A stretch of 5,070 bases of DNA from JBAWXE01 sp037144255 (GTDB lineage: Bacteria > Bacteroidota > Bacteroidia > Chitinophagales > Chitinophagaceae), in contig JBAWXE010000144.1 in the NCBI GenBank assembly GCA_037144255.1, positions 1 to 5,070 of the forward strand. The letters are read 5' to 3'. The position numbers and the translations under genes were made by a program. Of the stretch, positions 1-5,070 are shown in pieces. The notes beneath the pieces were generated by a model that had not been told where the DNA came from, did no database searches, and saw only the letters and a program-made list of their open reading frames with translations. How positions within the stretch are numbered: the stretch's first letter is position 1; each line of letters opens with the position of its first letter.

Positions 1-13
1 CATTTAAGGACGG

Positions 14-43
14 CAAAGGTATATTTTTTTCTCAATTTGCAAA
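14..43 (-). promoter_or_regulatory. Leftward Bacteroidota-type promoter, gene outside window
   Basis: Read on the minus strand, TACCTTTG (21 to 14) is a perfect match to the Bacteroidota -7 consensus TAnnTTTG. A TTTG at 43 to 40 stands 18 nt upstream, close to the usual -33 TTG spacing. The promoter would fire leftward out of the window, so the gene it serves is not seen. A minus-strand ATG lies at 3-1, only 10 nt past the -7 box, so it is either a nearly leaderless start or not the true start. The -33 element sits inside a perfect 16-bp palindrome. The box match is seen; promoter activity is inferred. Confidence 0.5.
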
Positions 44-47
44 TTGA
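32..47. repeat. Perfect 16-bp palindrome, candidate operator
   Basis: TCAATTTGCAAATTGA is self-complementary over all 16 bases. It overlaps the -33 element of the leftward promoter candidate, where a dimeric repressor could block RNA polymerase. It is AT-rich, so chance is possible, and no regulator can be named from the sequence. Confidence 0.4.
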
Positions 48-127
48 TGACAATCTTTAATAATAACAAAGCTTATAACAGGTTTATACGTCTTATAAAT
101 ATCCTCATATTAATATTTAATAAAACG

Positions 128-157
128 TTCACCAAATTGTCATTATTTTTATGTTTG
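128..157 (+). promoter_or_regulatory. Promoter of the response regulator gene
   Basis: TATGTTTG (150-157) matches the Bacteroidota -7 consensus TAnnTTTG perfectly. A weak -33 element (GTTC around 127-130, imperfect against TTG) lies about 19 nt upstream. Transcription would begin near 162-165, giving a leader of roughly 14 nt before ATG 178. The ATG at 151 overlaps the -7 box and would not be in the transcript, so this site argues for the downstream start. No Shine-Dalgarno sequence is present, as is common in this phylum. Confidence 0.5.
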
Positions 158-177
158 CTTATAAGAATGGAATTATC

Positions 178-888
178 ATGGGAAAAGAAAAGAAAGCGAC
201 ATTACTGGTAGCTGAAGACGAAGAAAGCCTGCGTGAGGCACTAAAGCTGAACCTGGAACTGGAAGGATATGAAGTAGCCACTGTAGATAATGGACCTGCT
301 GTACTGAAAATGGTCAAGAATGAATATTTTGACCTGATCATACTAGATATTATGCTACCTGAAATGGATGGCATTACCGTATGTGAGACCATACGTATGC
401 AGCATAATGATGTACCTATTCTTTTCCTTTCTGCCAGAAACTCAGGTGCAGACCGTGTGAGAGGACTGAAAAAAGGAGGGGATGATTACCTGACCAAGCC
501 TTTCAATCTGGAAGAACTGCTGTTGCGCGTAGAAAAACTGATACGTACCAGTAAAAAAATAAAAGAGCCACAGGCTGTTAACGAGATATACGAGTTTGCC
601 GGTGGCAAAATAGACTTTGCCGCCCATGAATGTACCGACAAAAAAGGTACTGTACAGGAACTGAGCAAAAAAGAAGCTGCGCTACTGAAACTCTTAATAG
701 AACATGAAGGGGAAGTAGTATCTCGTGAACAAATACTGCAAATAGTATGGGGATATAATGTATACCCTACTACGCGTACCATAGATAATTTTATTTTGAA
801 CTTTCGTAAGTATTTCGAGAAAGATACCAGAGAGCCAAAGCATTTTCACTCTATCAGAGGAATAGGTTACAAATTCACTGCTAAATAG
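178..888 (+). CDS. Response regulator transcription factor, OmpR/PhoB family
   Basis: DNA-binding half of a two-component system, acting in the cytoplasm; 236 residues, typical for the family. The N-terminal receiver domain (about 7-125) has every key residue: acidic pair E13/D14, phospho-acceptor D57 in LDIMLPEMDG, S85 of the T/S switch, aromatic Y104 and invariant K107 in LTKPF. A short linker leads to a winged-helix domain (about 138-236) with the W191-G192 region, the recognition-helix stretch TTRTIDNFILNFRKYF (198-213) and the closing hairpin RGIGYKF. An in-frame ATG at 151 would add nine residues, but it overlaps the likely -7 box and the receiver fold begins just after 178, so I chose 178. 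No histidine kinase lies beside it on the right, and the DNA to its left seems to be transcribed away, so it is an orphan within this window. Its signal and targets cannot be inferred. Its TAG stop abuts the stop of the converging gene. Confidence 0.93.
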   Translation: MGKEKKATLLVAEDEESLREALKLNLELEGYEVATVDNGPAVLKMVKNEYFDLIILDIMLPEMDGITVCETIRMQHNDVPILFLSARNSGADRVRGLKKGGDDYLTKPFNLEELLLRVEKLIRTSKKIKEPQAVNEIYEFAGGKIDFAAHECTDKKGTVQELSKKEAALLKLLIEHEGEVVSREQILQIVWGYNVYPTTRTIDNFILNFRKYFEKDTREPKHFHSIRGIGYKFTAK

Positions 889-1212
889 TTACCACTGCAG
901 CTCAGGATCCTCGTCCGTATTGACTTTTCGGGAATTAAGGCGGCTTTGTATCTTTTGTAATTGCCTATCGTAAATGAGGCGGGCTATGTTGCGTGCTGCC
1001 TCGTCATTATGCATCACCATATTCAGTTTTTTCTCTGAAATGTCCAGTCGATACATAAGCTGAAAAAAAGTTTCAGGACCTTTTTCTATGAGTGTCACTA
1101 CCCTATGTTCCAGGTTTTGAAGGATGGCCTCTTCAGAAATGATATCCGGAACAACCAAGCCCCATTCTTCATGAAGCTCATTGACCAGTAGATCTTTTTC
1201 TGAAGAAGCCAT
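889..1212 (-). CDS. Small conserved protein of unknown function downstream of glyS
   Basis: A 107-residue, highly charged, probably all-helical cytoplasmic protein with no signal peptide, membrane segment or cysteine. I cannot name its family. The central stretch FFQLMYRLDISEKKL (about 49-63) followed by IARLIYDRQLQK (about 76-87) resembles small uncharacterised bacterial proteins with a LYRIDVxE-like motif; this is from memory and unverified. A TTG at 1218 could add two residues, but the ATG at 1212 is the simpler start. The gene begins 12 nt after the glyS stop on the same strand, so it is probably co-transcribed and translationally linked, though that does not prove a role in glycylation. 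No Shine-Dalgarno is visible. The last codons (ELQW, then TAA) touch the stop of the converging response regulator, with no room for a terminator. Coding status rests on the tight operon spacing and the protein-like composition. Confidence 0.75.
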   Translation of the reverse strand: MASSEKDLLVNELHEEWGLVVPDIISEEAILQNLEHRVVTLIEKGPETFFQLMYRLDISEKKLNMVMHNDEAARNIARLIYDRQLQKIQSRLNSRKVNTDEDPELQW

Positions 1213-1224
1213 ATCCAATATTGT

Positions 1225-2763
1225 TTAGAACATCTTGATCTTATCTATTACTAATTGTTTCACATCTGCCATAGGTATACGCTCCTGTAACATGCTATCG
1301 CGATAACGGATAGTGACCGTATGATCTTCTATGGTTTGATGATCGATGGTAATACAGAAAGGAGTACCTATTGCATCCTGACGACGGTAACGTTTACCTA
1401 TAGTATCTTTCTCTTCGTAGAAACATTTGAAATAAGGCTTGCACTCATCCATCAGTTGACGAGCTATCTCAGGCAAACCATCTTTTTTGGTCAGTGGTAA
1501 TACTGCCAGCTTGATAGGTGCCAACATAGGAGGAAATTTCAATACTGAGCGACTATCCTGCTTATCGGCAGTGCTCAGGTCTTGTTCTTCGTATGCCTCG
1601 CTGAGTATCATCATCACTGTACGATCCAAGCCTATGGATGTTTCTATCACATAAGGGATATAGTGTTGATTGATCTCAGTATCGAAATAAGTTAGTTTTT
1701 TACCGCTGTATTGTTGATGGCTTTTCAGATCGAAATCTGTACGGCTATGAATACCTTCTACCTCTTTAAAACCCATTGGGAAATCGTATTCTATATCGCA
1801 AGCAGCATCGGCATAATGTGCCAATTTTACATGATCATGAAAACGATAATGCTCTGAAGGGATACCCAGGCTCAGATGCCATTTCATACGGGCATCTTTC
1901 CAGAATTCGTACCATTCTTTTTGTGTACCGGGGCGAACGAAGAATTGCATTTCCATTTGCTCGAATTCACGCATACGGAATATAAAACCACGCGCTACTA
2001 TCTCGTTACGGAAAGCCTTACCTGTCTGTGCAATACCGAATGGTATCTTCATACGGCCTGTCTTCTGCACGTTCAGGAAGTTAACAAAAATACCTTGTGC
2101 AGTTTCAGGGCGCAGGTATATTTCATTAGCTTCTTCAGCCACAGAACCTACTTGTGTAGAGAACATGAGGTTGAACTGACGTACTTCTGTCCAGTTGCAA
2201 GTACCGCTGATAGCGCACTTGATCTTGTTATCTTCTATGAGTTTTTTGAGACCATCAAAATTGTCATTCGCCAATAAAATATCTAGCTGTTGTTCTATTT
2301 CAAGTGCTTTTTTATAACTCTCATGATTTACAATTTCTGGAATACTCGTTCCTACAAAATGTCCATCATTTAAAAACTCAAACTCCCCTTCGAGCCTTCC
2401 ACTATATTCCTCATCTGCTACTTTCTTCAAATCAGAAATATAACCCTCTATCAGATGATCTACACGATAGCGTTTTTGGCTATCCTTGTTATCTATCATC
2501 GGGTCGCTGAAATTATCAACGTGGCCGCTGGCTTTCCATACAGTTGGGTGCATAAATATCGCAGCATCTATACCCACAATATTCTCATGCATTTGGGTCA
2601 TGGTCTTCCACCAATAATCCCTGATATTTCTTTTCAGTTCTACTCCGTATTGTCCGTAATCGTACACAGCACTTAGGCCATCGTATATTTCGCTGGACTG
2701 GAATATAAAACCATACTCCTTACAATGTGCAATAATGTTTTGCAGCTTATTATCATTTGCCAT
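1225..2763 (-). CDS. glyS: Glycine--tRNA ligase, single-chain alpha2 type
   Basis: Class II aminoacyl-tRNA synthetase that activates glycine with ATP and charges tRNA-Gly in the cytoplasm. It is the homodimeric single-chain type (also named glyQS) found in Bacteroidota, Thermus, archaea and eukaryotes, not the alpha2beta2 form of E. coli; 512 residues is the usual length. The N-terminus has FQSSEIYDGLSAVYDYGQYG (21-40) and IDAAIFMHPTVWKASGH (65-81). RPETAQG (218-224) precedes motif 2, with FRNE (251-254) and REFEQME (265-271). EGIHSRTDFDL (336-346) belongs to the active site, and motif 3 is ETSIGLDR (374-381). The C-terminal anticodon-binding domain covers about 415-510, including the RYRRQDAIGTPFCITID segment (458-474). 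The ATG start matches the usual N-terminus, and a -7 box lies just upstream. It is followed at 12 nt by a small gene on the same strand and is divergent from the DUF4440 gene. It is intact and presumably essential. Confidence 0.98.
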   Translation of the reverse strand: MANDNKLQNIIAHCKEYGFIFQSSEIYDGLSAVYDYGQYGVELKRNIRDYWWKTMTQMHENIVGIDAAIFMHPTVWKASGHVDNFSDPMIDNKDSQKRYRVDHLIEGYISDLKKVADEEYSGRLEGEFEFLNDGHFVGTSIPEIVNHESYKKALEIEQQLDILLANDNFDGLKKLIEDNKIKCAISGTCNWTEVRQFNLMFSTQVGSVAEEANEIYLRPETAQGIFVNFLNVQKTGRMKIPFGIAQTGKAFRNEIVARGFIFRMREFEQMEMQFFVRPGTQKEWYEFWKDARMKWHLSLGIPSEHYRFHDHVKLAHYADAACDIEYDFPMGFKEVEGIHSRTDFDLKSHQQYSGKKLTYFDTEINQHYIPYVIETSIGLDRTVMMILSEAYEEQDLSTADKQDSRSVLKFPPMLAPIKLAVLPLTKKDGLPEIARQLMDECKPYFKCFYEEKDTIGKRYRRQDAIGTPFCITIDHQTIEDHTVTIRYRDSMLQERIPMADVKQLVIDKIKMF

Positions 2764-2771
2764 AACGTGGG

Positions 2772-2804
2772 CAAAAATAGGTAAAAACCCCCTTGCCCCC
2801 TAAA
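2772..2804 (-). promoter_or_regulatory. Probable glyS promoter
   Basis: On the minus strand TATTTTTG (2779 to 2772) is a perfect TAnnTTTG -7 box. A weak upstream TTT lies at 2804-2802, about 22 nt away. Only 8 nt separate the box from the glyS ATG, so the transcript would have almost no leader. The box is AT-rich and could arise by chance. No T-box or other leader structure is seen, nor is there space for one. Confidence 0.4.
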
Positions 2805-2805
2805 G
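2785..2805. repeat. C-rich paired tract in the divergent intergenic region
   Basis: Two CCCCC tracts separated by TTG (2788-2800, reading CCCCCTTGCCCCC) lie between A-rich flanks and are followed by TAAAG. This is markedly unlike the surrounding AT-rich spacer. It resembles C-rich intergenic repeats that I recall from related Bacteroidota genomes, but only one copy is present here, so the repeat status is inferred. Confidence 0.35.
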
Positions 2806-2840
2806 AGTACCTGAATTTCTATAAGAGGCAAAAAGGGTTG

Positions 2841-2848
2841 TATATTAG
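2841..2848 (+). promoter_or_regulatory. Possible -7 box for the DUF4440 gene
   Basis: TATATTAG differs from TAnnTTTG at one base and lies 22 nt upstream of ATG 2871. The -33 candidate, a TTT at 2816-2818, is weak. It would give a leader of about 15-17 nt, similar to that of the response regulator. The evidence is thin. Confidence 0.25.
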
Positions 2849-2870
2849 AGGTAGTATAAAAAAAGCTTCT

Positions 2871-3296
2871 ATGAAAAAAATACTATTAGCATTACTCTGC
2901 ATAATAAGTGTGCATACTGCTTTTTCTGAAAATAAAGATGAGGCGGCCATCCGAAAAATGCTGAATGCACAGGTAGAACACTGGAATAATGGATATATAG
3001 AAGGCTATATGAAAGGCTATTGGGAAAGTGATAGCCTGCTGTTCATAGGGTCTAAAGGGCCTCGATACGGATATGAGGCCACACTGAAAAGATATAAGGA
3101 GGCCTACCCTGATACCGACCATATGGGTAAACTGACCTCTACTGTGACCGGTATGCAAAAGCTTTCTCCGGAATATTACTTTATAGTGGGTACATGGGCC
3201 CTGCAAAGAAAGGTAGGTGATGTATCGGGGTCGTATACGCTACTATTGCGAAAAATAAAAGGGAATTGGCTGATCGTATGCGATCATAGCTCATAA
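2871..3296 (+). CDS. Exported NTF2-like protein, DUF4440 (SnoaL-like) family
   Basis: A 141-residue protein. It begins with a signal peptide: MKK, a hydrophobic core (about 4-14) and a signal peptidase I-type site after AFS (17-19). The mature part is therefore probably periplasmic. It carries a single NTF2-like fold: an N-terminal helix DEAAIRKMLNAQVEHWNNG (about 23-41), a WESDSLLFIG strand (51-60), YEATLKRYKEAYPD (68-81), and the closing strands GSYTLLLRKIKGNWLIVCDHSS (120-141), whose RKIxGxWxIVxDHxS ending is typical of DUF4440. Family members form cone-shaped small-molecule-binding or catalytic domains, but no substrate can be assigned here. The open frame continues upstream to a TTG at 2793; I chose ATG 2871 because the signal peptide starts exactly there. 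The gene stands alone, divergent from glyS and convergent with rho. Its TAA stop is inside the downstream terminator stem. Confidence 0.9.
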   Translation: MKKILLALLCIISVHTAFSENKDEAAIRKMLNAQVEHWNNGYIEGYMKGYWESDSLLFIGSKGPRYGYEATLKRYKEAYPDTDHMGKLTSTVTGMQKLSPEYYFIVGTWALQRKVGDVSGSYTLLLRKIKGNWLIVCDHSS

Positions 3297-3334
3297 ATAG
3301 AAAAGGGATGCAATGCATCCCTTTTCTATTTATG
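3292..3334. terminator. Bidirectional intrinsic terminator between DUF4440 gene and rho
   Basis: Two perfectly complementary 21-nt arms (3292-3312 and 3314-3334) flank a single central base (3313). Allowing for a real loop, the RNA stem has about 19-20 pairs. The GC-rich core is GGGATGC/GCATCCC, with outer A/T pairs supplying a U-rich 3' side (CCCUUUUCUAUUUAU) in both directions. The symmetry lets it end the rightward DUF4440 transcript and the leftward rho transcript, whose stop codon lies 12 nt away. The TAA stop of the DUF4440 gene (3294-3296) is in the left arm. Confidence 0.85.
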
Positions 3335-3346
3335 TTATCGTAACTC

Positions 3347-5035
3347 TTATTTGTTCATAGTAGCCAAGAACTCTTCATTGCTTTTAGTACCTTTCATTTG
3401 TTGTAGTAAGAAGTGCATTGCCTCATCAGTATTCATATCTGCGATATGATTGCGCAGCAACCACATCTTATTTTGTACATCCTTATCCAACAACAAGTCA
3501 TCGCGACGAGTAGAAGATGAAGTAATATCTATAGCAGGGAAAATACGCTTGTTAGATAGTTTACGATCCAGTTGCAATTCCATATTACCGGTACCCTTGA
3601 ATTCTTCAAAGATCACTTCATCCATCTTAGAACCTGTATCTACAAGGGCTGTAGCAAGTATGGTCAATGAACCACCATTTTCTATTTTACGAGCAGCACC
3701 AAAGAATTGCTTAGGTTTTTGCATAGCGTTGGCTTCCACACCACCACTTAATACTTTACCGCTGGCAGGTGCTACAGTATTGTGCGCGCGAGCCAAACGT
3801 GTGATGGAATCGAGTAGTATTACCACATCATGACCTACCTCTACCAGACGTTTAGCTTTCTGCAATGCTATGGCAGAAACCTTTACATGTTTATCAGCCG
3901 GCTCATCGAATGTAGAAGCTATCACCTCTGCACGTACACTACGTTGCATATCGGTTACCTCTTCCGGACGCTCATCTATCAATACTACCATCAGGTAACA
4001 CTCAGGGTGATTGAGAGCAATAGCATTAGCTACTTCTTTCAACAACATGGTCTTACCAGTCTTAGGTTGCGACACTATCAAACCACGCTGTCCCTTACCA
4101 ATAGGGGTGAACAGGTCCATGATACGTGTACTATAGTTGCTCATGGTAGAGCATAAGTTCAATTTTTCAAATGGGAATAAAGGGGTAAGATAATCGAAAG
4201 GTACACGATCACGTATTTCGTCCGGCAGGCGACCATTGATGGTCTCTACCTTTAATAAGGCAAAATACTTTTCACCTTCTTTTGGCGGGCGCACGCTACC
4301 ACGTACAGTATCACCGGTCTTTAAACCAAATAATTTTATCTGAGATGGAGATACATAAATATCATCCGGAGAACTTAAATAATTATAATCACTGCTACGC
4401 AAGAAACCGTAACCATCCTGCATCATTTCCAACACACCTTCACTCACCACTACACCATCAAATTCTACATTGAAATTACCATGTTGCGGTTGTTCGCGAC
4501 GTGGGCGTGGAAGTGGATGTGGTGCCGGCTTACCAGCCTCTGCAGTAGCTGCAGGTTGTTGCGGTTGTTCGTGAGTTATCTCAGATGTCACAGGCTCTGC
4601 AGCAGGTGTCATATCTGGGGCCACATTTACCGTTTCGTTAGTAACGGCAGGTGTAGCATCTGCCCATTCTGATGGCACTACCCTATCAGGCATAGTCGGT
4701 TGTTCTTCAACAATTGCTTCTGTTTTAGGTTTACGTCCACGGCGTTTTTTAGTATCGTCAGCATCATCTACTGGTTCAGCAGCAGGAGTTTCTTTTACAG
4801 GCTCGGTAGATTCAGGTACATAATTGAAATCTGCTTTGGGTTTGCGTCCTCTGCGTTTTTTAGCATCATCAGTAACCTCAGGGCTAGTAGTGCCTGCAGT
4901 TGCCTGCTTATCTAATATTTGGTACACCAGCTTCTGCTTATCAAGAGAACCTGCATTTTCGATTTTAAGGTGTTCTGCTACGTCTATCAGCTCGGGGAGG
5001 AGCATGTCATTCAATTGCAAAATGTCGTAAGGCAT
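3347..5035 (-). CDS. rho: Transcription termination factor Rho with long disordered insertion
   Basis: Hexameric RNA-dependent ATPase/helicase that loads on nascent RNA and releases RNA polymerase. Domains in order: Rho_N helical domain (about 5-44, with LPELIDVAEHLKIEN); a low-complexity insertion rich in Pro, Ala, Glu, Thr (about 45-187); the cold-shock-like RNA-binding domain (about 192-265) with DGYGFLRSSDYNYLSSPDDIYVSP, where GYGFLR is RNP1-like; and the RecA-type motor. In the motor are P-loop QPKTGKT (323-329), Walker B VVILLD (404-409) followed by SITRLARA, the Q-loop region KVLSGGVEANA (427-437) and R-loop FKGTGNMEL (479-487). The serine and arginine of DSITR, in the bicyclomycin-binding region, are kept. 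At 562 residues it is about 143 longer than E. coli Rho, all owing to the insertion, which carries two AT-hook-like KKRRGRKPK motifs (59-67, 96-104). ATG 5035 starts just before the Rho_N fold. The upstream 35 nt are A/T-rich with no Shine-Dalgarno; the promoter is probably outside the window. Confidence 0.97.
   Translation of the reverse strand: MPYDILQLNDMLLPELIDVAEHLKIENAGSLDKQKLVYQILDKQATAGTTSPEVTDDAKKRRGRKPKADFNYVPESTEPVKETPAAEPVDDADDTKKRRGRKPKTEAIVEEQPTMPDRVVPSEWADATPAVTNETVNVAPDMTPAAEPVTSEITHEQPQQPAATAEAGKPAPHPLPRPRREQPQHGNFNVEFDGVVVSEGVLEMMQDGYGFLRSSDYNYLSSPDDIYVSPSQIKLFGLKTGDTVRGSVRPPKEGEKYFALLKVETINGRLPDEIRDRVPFDYLTPLFPFEKLNLCSTMSNYSTRIMDLFTPIGKGQRGLIVSQPKTGKTMLLKEVANAIALNHPECYLMVVLIDERPEEVTDMQRSVRAEVIASTFDEPADKHVKVSAIALQKAKRLVEVGHDVVILLDSITRLARAHNTVAPASGKVLSGGVEANAMQKPKQFFGAARKIENGGSLTILATALVDTGSKMDEVIFEEFKGTGNMELQLDRKLSNKRIFPAIDITSSSTRRDDLLLDKDVQNKMWLLRNHIADMNTDEAMHFLLQQMKGTKSNEEFLATMNK
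4724..4861 (-). repeat. Paired AT-hook-like modules in the Rho insertion
   Basis: DNA at 4835-4861 and 4724-4750 (minus strand) encodes the same nonapeptide KKRRGRKPK twice, each preceded by an acidic stretch (DDA and DDADDT). The GRKP core with flanking basic residues resembles an AT-hook, a minor-groove DNA-binding motif, but could also bind RNA. The codons differ at several positions between the copies, so the peptide seems maintained by selection or is an old duplication. Confidence 0.7.
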
Positions 5036-5070
5036 GCGATTTTTTTTCTAAAAGAATAATTTATTGATCC

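Noticed and set aside
486..782. 98-codon minus-strand frame inside the response regulator
   Set aside because: Serine-rich antisense peptide across conserved receiver and winged-helix codons; no independent support.
1213..1218. TTG start for the small gene after glyS
   Set aside because: It adds only two residues with no better ribosome binding site. ATG 1212 is preferred, though TTG cannot be excluded.
1876..2277. 133-codon open frame on the plus strand inside glyS
   Set aside because: It is antisense to conserved GlyRS catalytic sequence, and its peptide has no recognisable domain and odd composition (runs of F, C, H). It is a shadow of the real gene.
2793..2870. N-terminal extension of the DUF4440 protein from TTG 2793
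   Set aside because: It would bury the signal peptide 26 residues inside the protein, and it runs through the C-rich tract and possible promoter. ATG 2871 fits better.
2892..3206. 104-codon minus-strand frame opposite the DUF4440 gene
   Set aside because: The plus-strand frame has a signal peptide and a clear DUF4440 ending; the antisense peptide has neither domain nor a promoter with a matching start.
3450..4156. Plus-strand open frames (3450-3833 and 3830-4156) opposite rho
   Set aside because: They lie fully within the conserved Rho motor domain on the other strand, and the peptides show no domain. Chance frames.
1..5070. tRNA, rRNA, CRISPR array, insertion sequence, prophage or defence system
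   Set aside because: No cloverleaf, regularly spaced repeat, transposase-like frame or terminal inverted repeat was seen by eye. The window is almost fully occupied by intact genes with housekeeping or ordinary families.

Overview
The window looks like ordinary chromosomal DNA from a member of the Bacteroidota, probably close to the Chitinophagaceae. Four things point there: perfect TAnnTTTG (-7) promoter boxes in front of genes, no Shine-Dalgarno sequences at any start, a single-chain (alpha2-type) glycyl-tRNA synthetase, and a transcription terminator Rho carrying a long disordered insertion between its N-terminal helical domain and its RNA-binding domain. The family assignment is inference from these traits; no 16S or other decisive marker is present.

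Layout, left to right. Positions 1-177 are an AT-rich control region. It appears to hold a leftward promoter firing out of the window and a rightward promoter for an OmpR/PhoB-type response regulator (178-888, +). That gene runs directly into the stop codon of a small conserved gene of unknown function (889-1212, -), with no base between the two stop codons. The small gene lies 12 nt downstream of the glycyl-tRNA synthetase gene (1225-2763, -), so the two probably form one transcript. A 107-bp divergent intergenic region (2764-2870) separates glyS from a small exported NTF2-like/DUF4440 protein (2871-3296, +). An almost perfect inverted repeat (3292-3334) follows and can terminate both that gene and the converging rho gene (3347-5035, -), whose upstream region is cut by the window edge.

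The genes do not form an obvious pathway: translation (glyS), transcription termination (rho), signal-dependent transcription (response regulator), and two small accessory proteins. I found no mobile element, CRISPR array, tRNA, rRNA, defence system or clear novel system. The points most worth a second look are the modular, AT-hook-bearing insertion in Rho, the zero-gap convergent pair at 888/889, the bidirectional terminator that contains a stop codon, and the palindrome and repeated heptamers in the first 165 bases.
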